Source of the DNA: Rhodococcus sp. HNM0563
Lineage (GTDB): Bacteria > Actinomycetota > Actinomycetes > Mycobacteriales > Mycobacteriaceae
NCBI RefSeq assembly: GCF_012726195.1
Contig: NZ_JAASAF010000008.1
Coordinates: 63,147 to 127,146, forward strand
Reading direction: 5' to 3'
DNA length: 64,000 bases
Shown here in pieces: positions 1 to 10,900 of this stretch; the stretch's first letter is position 1, and every line of letters begins with the position of its first letter. The position numbers were made by a program, and so were the translations under genes. The notes beneath the pieces were generated by a model that saw only the letters and a program-made list of their open reading frames with translations, was not told where the DNA came from and made no database searches.

Positions 1-1850
1 AGGACCTGCCGGATCGACTCCTCTTCGGCTTTCACGTCGTAGGTACCCATCAGCGATGCCGAATCGCCGAGAGCGGTGTGTGCTTCGTGTTCCCGCTCGA
101 CGAGACGTGCGAGAACGCGAATGTCGCCCGCGAAATGGGCGGTCGATGGGGTGAGCAGCAGCGTGGTGATCTGAGGACGATGTTTCTGCCCGTACCGGTC
201 AATACGGCCGTTGCGCTGCTCGATGCGAATCAGGCTCCACGGAATGTCGTAGTGCACCAGATGGTGGCACTGCGAATGGAGATTGACGCCTTCCGATGCG
301 ACATCACCGGTCACGAGAACCCGGATCGGGGACGACTCGAGTTTGAACGACTCGACGATCGCCTGCTGCTCGGCGTCGCTGAGCCCTCCGTGCAACACGG
401 TGACCTGACCGAGTTGATCTCCGGATGCGGTGCTCAATTTGAGGTCCTTCGCCAGGGCTTCGGCGAGCCCGTTCAGCGTTGCGACCCGCTCGGCGAACAC
501 CACAACCCGGCGGGTTCCGGTGCGTGATACGGCGATCTCGCCGAGGTAGTCGCGAAGGGCGAGGTACTTCGCAGATTTCGCGATCGGCACTGCCTCAGCA
601 AGTGCTGCCAAGCGATCCAAGGCGGCTCGCTCGGGCGCAGTGGCGGGGTTGTCCTGATCGAGTCGGCGATGGCGCTCGCGTACCGAATCGAGCAGTGCCC
701 TGGGCGACGACAGGAAGGCCTTGGCGAGCACCCACGGGAACAGCGATGCATTCTTGCCCGAATATGGGGAAGAACCACTCTTCGGCCAGAGCCACACGTC
801 TTCCAACTCGCGGGCGATTGCATCTTCGGCAGCGGTGGCCGGCACCGTCACATTGCGTGGTTGCTCGCGTTCGGCCCAATCCGATCCGACCGCGCCGGCC
901 ACATCCGGATGATGGCGGTGGCGACGGATCACGAGCTTCTTCACCTCGTCGAGGTGAAGCTCTCCTGAGGGGGAGACGACGCTCGGATCGAGGAGCCGAA
1001 TCAACTCCGCGAACGACTCGGCGCGTCCGTTGTGCGGGGTTGCGGACGCGAGGATCAACGCGTCCGTGCGTGAGGCCAGCAGGCGTGCCAGCCGGTTGTT
1101 TTGGGCGGTGGTGTTGGTGACGTTGTGCGACTCGTCGATCACCACGGCGTCCCACCTCTGCTTGCGCAGGGCCGCGATGTATCGGTCGCTCTTGAGCGTG
1201 TCGATCGAGATGATGACGCGTTTGTAGTAGGTGAATGGATTCCGGTTACCCGGCAGCACCTGCCGGATCCGCTGGATCCCCGCCGAATCGAGACGAACGA
1301 ACGGCAGCGCGAAGCGCGTCCACAGCTCCATCTGCATCTGCTCGAGCACGTGTTTCGGGGTGACGATCAGAATGCGGTCGCCGCGCCCTCGCCGAACCAG
1401 CTCGGACAGAATCATGCCGATCTCGATGGACTTACCGAGCCCCACCGCGTCGGCCAGGAGAATTCGCGGTCGTAGCTTGTCCGGATCGAGGGCCTTCGCG
1501 ACAGCTTTCAGCTGATAGTCGAGGGCATCCGCCAAACCACGATGAGCGGTCGTCAGCCCTGGATCGGCGATCGCGACCGGAGTCTTGCGCAGCATCGCTT
1601 CGAGCCACAGACGCGCGCGGCGGAACTGGTCGGAGTGGTCTCCGACGACGGACACTGCGGTGGGATCGACCTCGACTATGTCGTCGAGCGCTGTCGAGAA
1701 GACGGCTTCGGTGTCGCGGACGAGGTCGGACATGCCGGTGACATGTACGAAGTAGCCGTCGGACGTGGCCTCCACTGCGGTGACCAGCCAGTCTTCGTCG
1801 CGGACCACCACGATTGATCCGGGTGCTGCTGTGAACTCCGTGGTGGTCAC
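1..1850 (-). CDS. SNF2-family DEAD/DEAH helicase, C-terminus beyond window
   Basis: This is an SF2 helicase of the SNF2/RapA-like group, expected to move on double-stranded DNA using ATP. Reading from a GTG at 1850, which has an AGGAG about ten bases upstream, residues 134-141 are the Walker A motif (DAVGLGKS; many relatives end in KT) and residues 239-242 are a DESH box. The second RecA lobe ends in a clear motif VI (EQRNGRIDRYGQ). The frame stays open to base 1, so only the first 616 or so residues are visible. The SF1 helicase gene lies 162 bp upstream on the same strand, and a Druantia-like pair diverges from both. A role in phage or plasmid defence is inferred from these neighbours. DISARM DrmD or DpdE-type helicases are alternatives. 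Confidence 0.85.
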   Translation of the reverse strand, partial: MTTTEFTAAPGSIVVVRDEDWLVTAVEATSDGYFVHVTGMSDLVRDTEAVFSTALDDIVEVDPTAVSVVGDHSDQFRRARLWLEAMLRKTPVAIADPGLTTAHRGLADALDYQLKAVAKALDPDKLRPRILLADAVGLGKSIEIGMILSELVRRGRGDRILIVTPKHVLEQMQMELWTRFALPFVRLDSAGIQRIRQVLPGNRNPFTYYKRVIISIDTLKSDRYIAALRKQRWDAVVIDESHNVTNTTAQNNRLARLLASRTDALILASATPHNGRAESFAELIRLLDPSVVSPSGELHLDEVKKLVIRRHRHHPDVAGAVGSDWAEREQPRNVTVPATAAEDAIARELEDVWLWPKSGSSPYSGKNASLFPWVLAKAFLSSPRALLDSVRERHRRLDQDNPATAPERAALDRLAALAEAVPIAKSAKYLALRDYLGEIAVSRTGTRRVVVFAERVATLNGLAEALAKDLKLSTASGDQLGQVTVLHGGLSDAEQQAIVESFKLESSPIRVLVTGDVASEGVNLHSQCHHLVHYDIPWSLIRIEQRNGRIDRYGQKHRPQITTLLLTPSTAHFAGDIRVLARLVEREHEAHTALGDSASLMGTYDVKAEEESIRQV

Positions 1851-2012
1851 GTCTGCTGGACTCCTGGTGTCGGTACTGATTTGTGTCAACGAGCGTAGTG
1901 AGGTCGATGGGTGTTGCAGTGGTGGACGCGCTGGATAGAGACCTCTTCGATGTCGATCAGATTGCTTGCGCTAGCTGGGGTTCCTAGAGCAATCGCAGAA
2001 TCGGACAAATCG

Positions 2013-4268
2013 TTACTCGTTGCGTCCAGCCTCCTGCGACGCAGTGGGGACCAGATCGGTGAGGTTCCCGCACCAAGTCGCTACCAGTTGGTCCCGTGCT
2101 CGGCTTGCCGCGACATAGAGGAGCGAACGTTCCCGGAGTAGCGCATCGCTCCTTTCCTCCTCGGGTACGGAACGTATGGAGGCGATCGCAGGTACGTGGG
2201 CGTCGTCGAGTCCCGCCAGCACCACGTTCGTGAATTCCATACCCTTGGAGCGGTGCATGGTCAGAACCTGGACATGACCGGTCGGCCGAGGGTTGTCGGA
2301 TACGGCACGTGCTTCGATCGCACGTTCTTTCAAACCGCGAATCACAAGGTCACGAGTCTGGGCGCTCCGGGTCAACACGGCGAGGGACTCGGGCTCGAAC
2401 CCTTCCGCGAGCCAATCGGAGATTCGTGACGCGATGTTGTCGAGTTCGTCGTTCAGATCGGTACATGCGACCAATTCGGGCACGGGTCCGCGCCGCGCCG
2501 AGCGGTACTCGGTGGTGGACTCCTCGCGTTCCTCGAGATCCGTGTACTCGGCTCCGGAGAGAATGCCGACCGCGAAGTGGAGGTTCTGTGCAGTCGTTCG
2601 ATAGTTGAGAGTCAACCGCCGCGAACGGCCGACGATCTTGATCCCGTGCCGCCCGAGAACGACGGGACGACCGTAGATGCGCTGATGAGAGTCTTCGGCG
2701 AGAAACAGATCATTCGGTCCCTCGGGAACCAGAGCACGGAGCAGTCTCCAGTGGGTGGCGTGCAGATCCTGAGCTTCGTCGACGACGACGTGATCAGCGA
2801 TGGGCGGTAACCCGGCATCGTTGCGGAGTTGAAGGTACCGGGCACTCACCGCCAGTACTTCGGGGAAACTGATCGTCCCGTCCGCGCGGCTCTGACGGCG
2901 ATAGGCCTCGACCACCTTCCAGACGGCGACTCGCTGGGGCCGGCTCAGACGAACACCGCGACCGGGCCGTGCAACTCTCGTGTATGCCTCGACTGTCGTG
3001 ATGTTGTTTCCGAGAACGACGTCGACGTATTCGTTCTCGAGGAAGCCAGGTGTGGCGAGTTTCGCGTCCAGCCTGCCCGCGGCGTCGATCGCCTCGTTCC
3101 AGGCGTCTTCGGCGCGTGTCCGCGAGGTCTTGGGAGGGAACGATGCGCCGAGTACGAACTGGAAAGCCTCGGAGACTTCGTCAGCTTGGTCGAGTACCTC
3201 CCGTGCCAAGGCATCGATTCCCCGCACGTGAACTCCCGGCTCGCCGAGCGCGGCAGCGATCCGAATGCTCGGATCGAGGCTTTTCAGGTCGGCTTCGAGC
3301 GCGAGCGCGAGGGTCTTGTTGAAAGTGGTCAAGACAACTCGGGCGTTCGGGTCCTCCATAGCCAGACGCCGAGCTCGATGGATGGCGACTACCGTCTTGC
3401 CGGTTCCGGCCCCACCCGAGAGCCGGAATGCACCGTTGTAGTTCCGCTCGACATACTCGCGCTGCTGTGGATGCAGAAACGTGCGCCACGCTGCGAAGTC
3501 TCCTTCCTCGATGACACGACGCAGCTCCTCGTCATCCTCGATGTAAGCGAATTGCATCTTCGACGCCGGTTGATCCAGTGCCTGGAGGATCTGTTCGTCC
3601 TCGCTCTTGGAGTGATCGATCGGATTTTCGTCGAAGCCGTGCGTAGTGCGGACCGCGTCGATACTCGCACCTACGGACAGTTCGACGAGCGCACTCTTCT
3701 CCCATTCGAGTCCATAATCTGCGATCTGACGCAGAGCATCTGGGTTCGGAGCAGCCATTGCCATTTCGGCGATAGCGGGGTCGACGCCGAGCCTTTCGGT
3801 GAGATCTTCGAGAGTAATCTCGCGGCCGGGCAGGTAGGCAGTCGTCGTGATGGTGCGCGAGAGGGACCGCGCGAGTTCCCCGCGAGGATCCGGCACGATG
3901 ACGCGTTTCCTACGATCGGATGATCCATCGAGCTCGCCGATGATGCCTTCGAGTGCGCCGTTGATCGGGTTGATCCGGAGGGTCGACCGCGCGGCGAGCC
4001 GGGACGCGTCCGGTTGCGGCCAGGTCCCGAGATAGATGTAAGTGGATTCACCGTGCAGATCGATGTGGAACAGAATCGCCATATGGTCTTGGTCGACACG
4101 GCCGGTCCGTACTCGATGATCGGCAGCGTCGTGCGGTGACTCGACATGCGCTACCGAAGCTGCATCGTCGGCGTCGAGTGTTTCGAAGAAGCTCAGCACC
4201 TTCGCCTTCACGGATCGGTCGAGCGTAGGCATCGCCTTGCTGTTCGACGCAATGACCAGCTTTGCCAT
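2013..4268 (-). CDS. SF1 (UvrD/Rep-like) DNA helicase with unusual N-terminal domain
   Basis: This is a 751-residue SF1 helicase. Walker A is at residues 285-292 (GGAGTGKT), the DEAQD box at 497-501, and a UvrD-type motif (MHRSKGMEF) near 685 is followed by a YVAASRAR motif. It should unwind DNA 3'-5' or displace proteins. Residues 1-110 are not helicase. They contain a short beta-rich stretch (VDQDHMAILFHID, then YIYLGTWP) that resembles RelE-like folds fused to some actinobacterial SF1 helicases; that similarity is from memory and unverified. No nuclease motif was noticed. The gene is upstream of the SNF2 helicase on the same strand and divergent from the DruH/DruE-like operon, which suggests one four-gene island. 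Confidence 0.85.
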   Translation of the reverse strand: MAKLVIASNSKAMPTLDRSVKAKVLSFFETLDADDAASVAHVESPHDAADHRVRTGRVDQDHMAILFHIDLHGESTYIYLGTWPQPDASRLAARSTLRINPINGALEGIIGELDGSSDRRKRVIVPDPRGELARSLSRTITTTAYLPGREITLEDLTERLGVDPAIAEMAMAAPNPDALRQIADYGLEWEKSALVELSVGASIDAVRTTHGFDENPIDHSKSEDEQILQALDQPASKMQFAYIEDDEELRRVIEEGDFAAWRTFLHPQQREYVERNYNGAFRLSGGAGTGKTVVAIHRARRLAMEDPNARVVLTTFNKTLALALEADLKSLDPSIRIAAALGEPGVHVRGIDALAREVLDQADEVSEAFQFVLGASFPPKTSRTRAEDAWNEAIDAAGRLDAKLATPGFLENEYVDVVLGNNITTVEAYTRVARPGRGVRLSRPQRVAVWKVVEAYRRQSRADGTISFPEVLAVSARYLQLRNDAGLPPIADHVVVDEAQDLHATHWRLLRALVPEGPNDLFLAEDSHQRIYGRPVVLGRHGIKIVGRSRRLTLNYRTTAQNLHFAVGILSGAEYTDLEEREESTTEYRSARRGPVPELVACTDLNDELDNIASRISDWLAEGFEPESLAVLTRSAQTRDLVIRGLKERAIEARAVSDNPRPTGHVQVLTMHRSKGMEFTNVVLAGLDDAHVPAIASIRSVPEEERSDALLRERSLLYVAASRARDQLVATWCGNLTDLVPTASQEAGRNE

Positions 4269-4569
4269 CTACCGCACTCCATCCATACCTGTCACTGCAA
4301 CGCGTGTCGACCGAATCCGATGATGTGGGGCCCGGCCGATGGCGGGAATCTTATGCGCCGCCGAATCCTGCGATCGCGCAGCTCCTCCTCCTGCTCGTGA
4401 AGTCCATGTTCTGGGGCAGTTCTTCGCATGGTTAACAGTGGTGCACGGTTCGGCGATGTCCCTCTGTGACACCGTCTGCGCGTCCTGAATGTCGGACTTG
4501 TCGGTGGTGTGTGGCACAGTCGCGTTCCGACGCGATGGTGGGATGCGTAGTGGAGGGGAGAAGTACACG
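4269..4569. other. Divergent intergenic region between helicase operons
   Basis: About 300 bp separate the minus-strand SF1/SNF2 genes from the plus-strand DruH/DruE-like genes, so both promoters should lie here. The only structure seen is a short inverted repeat at 4520-4535 (TCGCG arms around a six-base centre). No convincing -35/-10 pair was found. If the large downstream gene starts at the ATG at 4489 rather than the TTG at 4570, the repeat is inside its coding region. Confidence 0.3.
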
Positions 4570-7500
4570 TTGGGCGATCAGTCGTTCCGGAGCCGTTGGC
4601 TGTCGGACAAGGAATTCGAGGTTCGACAACTCCTGGAACGCGCATCACTGGTGGTCGAGATCAATCTGAGTGAGGACGATCTACGCCAGATCCAACTGTT
4701 CTACGGCGAACGGGTTGCGAATGCCGTGAGGACCGATGTTCCGGTAACGACGGTTATCAGGAGGTTCCCGGCTCTGACGCTCGCGATCCTCGTCGGGCAG
4801 GCTGCGTTGCGCTACGAGCAGACGCGATACTGGGACGAGTTCTTCACCGAACTCGGACTCGACCGTGATGAGGCTGTAGCAGACGTCTTCCGTCACGAGT
4901 TGCGGCAACTTCTCAGGAAGTTCGGTCTCCGTGACTTCCCGGAACTGGCCAACGACTACGTGCAACTCATGGCCTTGCACAGCGGCCTTCCGGTGTATTG
5001 TCTCGGCGACGTCCTCGACACGATCGAGAACCGCATGCTGGCGGGCGACGAAGTATCGGGTGCAGCACTGATCGAGTGGTGGATGGAGCCGGGGAAGTCT
5101 TATCGCTTCAGAGAGCTCGATGCGCCTGCTCGGAACTTCGTGCAGCTCGGTGGCGAGCTTGCGGTGAACCTGCTGGATCGAATCTGCGATTTTGCCGAGT
5201 ACACGGTCGTTACAGAGGGGTGGGCCGAACAATCCATCGACCTCGACACCGGCAACACCGGACTCCCGACGATCATGCTCGATGCGCTGGTTGCGAGGCT
5301 GACGGACAACCCGATCGGGTCTGGACTCGGAACGGTGGCTCCGCGTCGCAAGCGTCGTCGCCGCGCATCGGTTGTTCTCTCACCCGACGAACGTCAGGTT
5401 CTCGTCGAAGTTCCCTATCCGTCAGCGGATGGGGACCTGCCGTGGAGGGTTTCGTTCGACGGCAGCACTCGAGATGTCTACGCGGAGCGCGGATGGGGTG
5501 TCGGTACGGGGCAGGAACATCCCCCGACGCCCATTGCAGTTCCGTCTCCGGTCCGCGAGATCGTCCTTCGGCACGATGCCAGTGGGGAATCTGCAACCCT
5601 TCCCCTCATCGACAAGATGGACCCGTTGCTCGTTTTCGAGCTCGACGGGCGACGCATCACGAAGCTTGAATCGCTGCCTGACGAGTCGGTGGTGGTGATC
5701 CATCCGCGAGACGCGAGGATCGTGGATGCCGATTACAACGAGGGCATCGCCCCGAAGTCGGAGTGGGGAACACCTGTCGGCTGGGAAGGTTGGGCTTGCA
5801 ACGAGTACGACTTGTCGCAGATCGGGGCTTTCGCGCTCGAACGCGCTGGTCGCGCTTCCGCGAGAGTTGCCCACCGAGTCCGCAATACGGTCGCGCCCAG
5901 GTTGCATCTGGGCGAGCCCATCGTCGGAGTTCACGCACTCAACGGCCTGACCGTCTACGGTGAGCGACCGGCGATCGATCTGCCCGCAACGTCATCGAAG
6001 AACCGGCTGGATTGGCGTGTTCAGGTCAGGCGATCGGGCAGTCGACAGTGGCTTATCGACGAATGGTGGACCAGTTCCGACGAGGTTACGACGGTCGACC
6101 CGTTTTCGGGCTACGGTGCTGGTGTCTTGGGGCTGTACGAAATCATCGTCACGGGTTCCTCCGGCGTCGACCTTCCCTGCCAGACACTGTTCTTGGCCGA
6201 GGGCCTGGATATCAGCCTCTCCGAGGCATTCCGGTATCCGACCGATGGCGGATTGTCCGAAACCACCGTCGAGATCTCGACTTCTCATGGGTTGTCGGTC
6301 AATGTCGAACAATTGGTCCTCGAGACCTCCCGTCGCGATGCGACCGTCGATGTCTCGGATGGGGACCACACCGCACGGCTTCGTATCCGACCTCCGCACG
6401 CCGAGATTCGAGTCGACCCGTACGGCGCGCCCGCGCAATGGAGAACCACTGCGGTAGTGATGACGCCTGCCGAACTGGACGAGGAACTGACTCTGGGCCT
6501 TCGGCTGGATGCCGACGTGACGGTGGAGTTCGCGCTGGTGGACGCAGCCGACGAGGTCCTTTTCAGCGTGACTCCGGCGAGCCGAGGCGGAGGGATCCAT
6601 ACGCAATCGAGCCGAGTCTTCTTCGACGTCGCACGCGATCTCGACGAATGCTGGGTGGTCGCTCTGATCGACGAAGTGATCGACGAGCAGGTCTACACCA
6701 CGACGGTGCACATCGCCTACGTGCGACCGACAGCGCTGTACGGGTCTGTATCGCTTCTCGACGGTTCGCTGCTCATCGATGATCTTGCCCAGGTCGATGA
6801 CGTGGCAGTGAATGTTTGGATGACGACCGCACCGTGGCGCCGCGCTCGCACCGTGGAGGTTCACGGTCCGCGCGTTGCTCTCCCTGATGACCTTGTCGAT
6901 TCGGGACCGCTGCTCATTCAAGTGTTCGTCGATGACCCATGGGTTTCCCTTCCGGTCCCGGAGTGGCCGGACTCTACGGCAATTCGACTCGACCAAGCGG
7001 GTTGGGTGCATGACGAGCATCCGGGTCGCGACGCTCTGTCTCGCTTCCTGGCCGGTGTCGGGGAAGTACCTGAACAGACCGATATCGTCGCCGAAGTCTG
7101 GACTGCCCTCTCGGTACTGCCGGACGATACGACCACGCTTCCGTTGCGGCGCTCGCTCTCGTACCTTGCGCGGATCAACTCGCGTGAGGCACTGAATGCA
7201 ATCGGTAACAGCACAATCTCGTCCGCAGAGATGATGGACCTCGTCATACGCACCGGCCTTGTCAGACGACCGTTCACAGCAGACGACACCGCGAACGAAC
7301 TTCATGCCCACCCTTGGGTCGGGTGCATGGTGGAGATGGCCGACCTCCCTTCACTTTTCGAGCGTCGACATCTTGTGGATGCCGAAAGGGAAGAAACGTT
7401 GGCGTACTTGGGGGACAAGGGCGGGCCTATGCTTATGGACCTACTTCGGTCCGGCCGATCGGATGAGATCGCTTCCGGCGTATTCAGTGCAGCGCAGGTC

Positions 7501-7989
7501 GGCTGGGACTCGATGGGGGACGAGGCGATCGACGCACTGGCAGAGGCATCTCAGCTCGTGCCGGGCGCTCTGCTCGACCTCGACACGCGGGTTGTCGGCA
7601 CATTCGCTGCGTTCAGGGCTCGCCACAAACTTCGCGAACTTGGGTGGGACGCGAGGTTCGTTTCCAAGATGTCCCGAGCGGTCGGTGTAGTGAACTCGTA
7701 CTGCAGACCGGCCTACGACCAGTTGGGTCGACGTGCCGAGGCGCTGAGCGGAATCGCGATGGCAAGTCATCCGTGGTTGTACTTCTCGTTCGTCTCACTC
7801 CTCTTGGCGTTGATCGCCCGGCTTGAGGCGCATGACCTGGTCGGTCGGAGTGTCCTCAACGAGGAGAACACGGCCTTCTGGAGTGAGATCGCGCGGCTCT
7901 GCCCTGACGCTGTGATGTCGGACCTCCTCATCGCAGAAGCTTTGGTAACTCATGCACACAACGGAAATCTGATCGGAGACAACGAATGA
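4570..7989 (+). CDS. Large DruH-like protein of unknown biochemical function
   Basis: I recognise no catalytic domain in this protein of about 1,139 residues (1,166 if started at the ATG at 4489). A TTG at 4570 is chosen because GGGGAGAA lies eight bases upstream, and the residues before it look non-coding. The N-terminal 170 residues are helical, followed by long beta-rich stretches and a helical C-terminus ending in AHNGNLIGDNE. The stop overlaps the next start (ATGA), so the gene is translationally coupled to the DUF1998-type helicase. A large protein of unknown fold directly before a giant DUF1998 helicase is the layout of Druantia type III (DruH-DruE), which is the basis of the name. The same C-terminus is found decayed at 13900-14113. 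Confidence 0.7.
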   Translation: MGDQSFRSRWLSDKEFEVRQLLERASLVVEINLSEDDLRQIQLFYGERVANAVRTDVPVTTVIRRFPALTLAILVGQAALRYEQTRYWDEFFTELGLDRDEAVADVFRHELRQLLRKFGLRDFPELANDYVQLMALHSGLPVYCLGDVLDTIENRMLAGDEVSGAALIEWWMEPGKSYRFRELDAPARNFVQLGGELAVNLLDRICDFAEYTVVTEGWAEQSIDLDTGNTGLPTIMLDALVARLTDNPIGSGLGTVAPRRKRRRRASVVLSPDERQVLVEVPYPSADGDLPWRVSFDGSTRDVYAERGWGVGTGQEHPPTPIAVPSPVREIVLRHDASGESATLPLIDKMDPLLVFELDGRRITKLESLPDESVVVIHPRDARIVDADYNEGIAPKSEWGTPVGWEGWACNEYDLSQIGAFALERAGRASARVAHRVRNTVAPRLHLGEPIVGVHALNGLTVYGERPAIDLPATSSKNRLDWRVQVRRSGSRQWLIDEWWTSSDEVTTVDPFSGYGAGVLGLYEIIVTGSSGVDLPCQTLFLAEGLDISLSEAFRYPTDGGLSETTVEISTSHGLSVNVEQLVLETSRRDATVDVSDGDHTARLRIRPPHAEIRVDPYGAPAQWRTTAVVMTPAELDEELTLGLRLDADVTVEFALVDAADEVLFSVTPASRGGGIHTQSSRVFFDVARDLDECWVVALIDEVIDEQVYTTTVHIAYVRPTALYGSVSLLDGSLLIDDLAQVDDVAVNVWMTTAPWRRARTVEVHGPRVALPDDLVDSGPLLIQVFVDDPWVSLPVPEWPDSTAIRLDQAGWVHDEHPGRDALSRFLAGVGEVPEQTDIVAEVWTALSVLPDDTTTLPLRRSLSYLARINSREALNAIGNSTISSAEMMDLVIRTGLVRRPFTADDTANELHAHPWVGCMVEMADLPSLFERRHLVDAEREETLAYLGDKGGPMLMDLLRSGRSDEIASGVFSAAQVGWDSMGDEAIDALAEASQLVPGALLDLDTRVVGTFAAFRARHKLRELGWDARFVSKMSRAVGVVNSYCRPAYDQLGRRAEALSGIAMASHPWLYFSFVSLLLALIARLEAHDLVGRSVLNEENTAFWSEIARLCPDAVMSDLLIAEALVTHAHNGNLIGDNE

Positions 7990-10900
7990 CCGCGCGCCTG
8001 GATCCCTTGGTCACCGGAGCCCAGATCGAGGCTGCCTACAAGCGCTATCTGAAAACGATGGTGGCGCCCAGCGACAGCGCAATGGCTGCCACGTTCGAGG
8101 ACACGATCGACGACACCGATTTCCTGACCAAGGGGCCGATACTCGAACTCACACCGCCGTACAAAGCAGGGGCGTCGCTGCGGGATCTTGTCAACGAAGG
8201 AATCCTGCACCCAGACTTCGTCACGATCGACAGCGCCGCGTTGCCTATCGATCGGCCTCTGTATCAGCACCAGGAATCTGCCATCCGGAAGGTGGTGTCC
8301 GGACGGAATCTGGTTGTCTCGACAGGTACCGGCTCCGGTAAGACGGAGAGTTTCCTGCTGCCCATCCTCAACTCCCTCATTGCGGAGAAGGCGGCCGGCA
8401 CCCTCGGCCCGGGTGTGCGGGCTCTGCTGTTGTATCCAATGAATGCGCTTGCCAACGATCAGCTTTCGCGTTTGCGAACGATACTCGCCGAGCACCCGGA
8501 CATCACGTTCGGTCGGTACACGGGGGAGACGATCGAACAGGAGCGAGATGCGGTGCGAGACTTCCTTGCATCGAATTCGAGGAAGCCGCGGCTTCCCAAT
8601 GAATTGCTCAGCCGTGACGAGATGCGCGAAAGACCGCCTCATATTCTGCTCACGAACTACGCGATGCTCGAGTATCTTCTGGTTCGCCCACTTGATCTCG
8701 AACTGTTCGACGGACAGTACGCAGGCAACTGGAAGTTCATTGCGCTCGACGAAGCGCACGTGTACGACGGCGCACAAGGTTCCGAAGTTGCGCTTCTTCT
8801 CCGCCGACTGCGCCAGCGCGTCGCACCGGGTACGTCCCTGCAGTGCATCGCAACGTCGGCCTCGCTCGACGGTGAACGGGCCGAAGCGATGACATTCGCG
8901 TCCAAACTGTTTCAAGCCGACTTCGAGTACGTCGCTGAGGACTCGGACCGGCAGGATCTCGTGACGGCAACGCGGCAGACGAGTCGTACGTCTCCCACGT
9001 GGACGATGAGCGACGAGGAACTGTTCCGCTGGTCGGCGGATGGTGCAGATCTCTCCGATCTTGCAGCGCGGTCTCGTTCGGGCGACGCCGCCGACGCATT
9101 GCATGATGAGAAGACGATCGCCGATCTTCGAGCACGATTGAGCGCCGGAGCCGATAAGCCCAAGCCAAGGGACGCGCGTGAACTCGCCGCTGATTTATGG
9201 CCGGACGACCCGAACGCCTGTATCAAACTCGAAGCTCTCGTGGCGCTCGGTTCGAAGATTATCGACGACACCGGAAATCCGGTGTTGTCTGCGCGCTACC
9301 ACATGTTCGTGCGGGCCACGGAAGGAGCGTTCGTCAGCTTCGCGGATGCTGGTCCTCGGATCTTCCTTGGGCGGCGTGAAGTCGATCCTGAAACCGGGCG
9401 TGCTGTTTTCGAATTCGGGACCTGTCAACGGTGCGGGGCTGTGCATCTGGCTGGTGAAGTAACGCAAGTAAAAGGGCAGCAGTACTTTGCTCCCAGCAAG
9501 ACGAGCGATGAATCGGTGCGGTGGCTCGTTCTCAGTGACGGCGCCGCCGACGTGACCGTCGACGAGGACGAGCAGACTCTGTCCGACGAGAAGCCGTCCG
9601 ATGACCCCAGCGTTCGGTATCTCTGTACCTGCTGCGGCCTCCTTGCAGACACAGGCGGGCAGTGCACAAACGTGACGTGCGTCGGTGGAACGGTTCGTCG
9701 CGTTCGTCAGCACACGGCGCCGACATCTGTCATGAGCAAGTGCACCGAATGCGGGGCGCAATCGCGACAGGTTATTCGCAGGCTTCGAACCGATGTGAAC
9801 GCTGCTCCCGCCGTGATCACTACTGCACTCTATGAGCAGCTTCCCGCTGCGACAGACGAGACCGTGCAGGAAGTCGGTGATGGCAGGAAACTCTTGGCGT
9901 TCTCGGACTCTCGACAGGCTGCCGCATTCGCTGCTCCGTATCTCGAACGTACATACTCCAGACTGTTGGAACGTCGCTACATCAATCTTGCACTGCAGGA
10001 GCCGAAGGCCGAGGGGAAGGACATCTCGCTTCGAGACGTTGCACGTTTCGCGACGAAGAATGCGGAATCAGCGGGACATTTCGACACCGATATGACGGAG
10101 CTCGAGATCGAAGAGTTCGTCAACACATGGGTGATGAGTGAGGTCATGACGACCGAGCACCGCCAGTCACTCGAAGGGCTCGGGTTGATGCGCGTTGCGA
10201 TGAGTCGTGTGGATGGATCGATGCCACCGAAGGCACTGGCCAAGATCGGTTTGAGTGTCGACGAAGCGTGGGGCCTTCTCGATGAGCTCCTCAAGACGGT
10301 TCGTCAGCAGGGCGCGATCAACCTCCTGGACGAGGTCGACGTCATGGACGAACACTTCGCGCCGCGAAACGTGCGTATTCGGCTTGCACGGATCGGTTCG
10401 GATCCAGCGAAACGCGTACTCAGCTGGCTTCCGAGTGGGCGACCAGGCACGACGAACAATCGAGTGTTGTTCGTGCAGAAGGTGTTGGAATCGATCGGTT
10501 CTCCATTGTCTGTGCAGGACGTCCTTGACGGATGCTGGGATTTCTTCAAGGCCAACGACCTGCTCGTCGATGAGTCGGACAAGCGAGCGTCGGGTGTCTA
10601 TCAGGTCAACCACCGGAAGCTCCGAGTGCGCAACGGGCTCGACTGTGAATGGTTCCGATGCGACACCTGTCGCAGGGTGACAGCGTTCTCGGTCCGATCG
10701 GTATGTCCCAACAGTGCATGTGCAGGCAAGCTTCTACCGTTCGAGATCCCGGAAGTGCGCCAAGACAGCAATCACTATCGACACCTGTACCGGACGCTGA
10801 ACACCGCTCCGCTGACTGCCATGGAGCACACCGCGCAGTGGGACTCGAAGAAAGCTGCAGAGATTCAGAACGACTTTGTCGCCGGCAAGATCAACGTCTT

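Noticed and set aside
2829..3923. 364-residue plus-strand frame opposite the SF1 helicase
   Set aside because: No family motif or ribosome-binding site; it is the complement of a clear helicase gene with all motifs.
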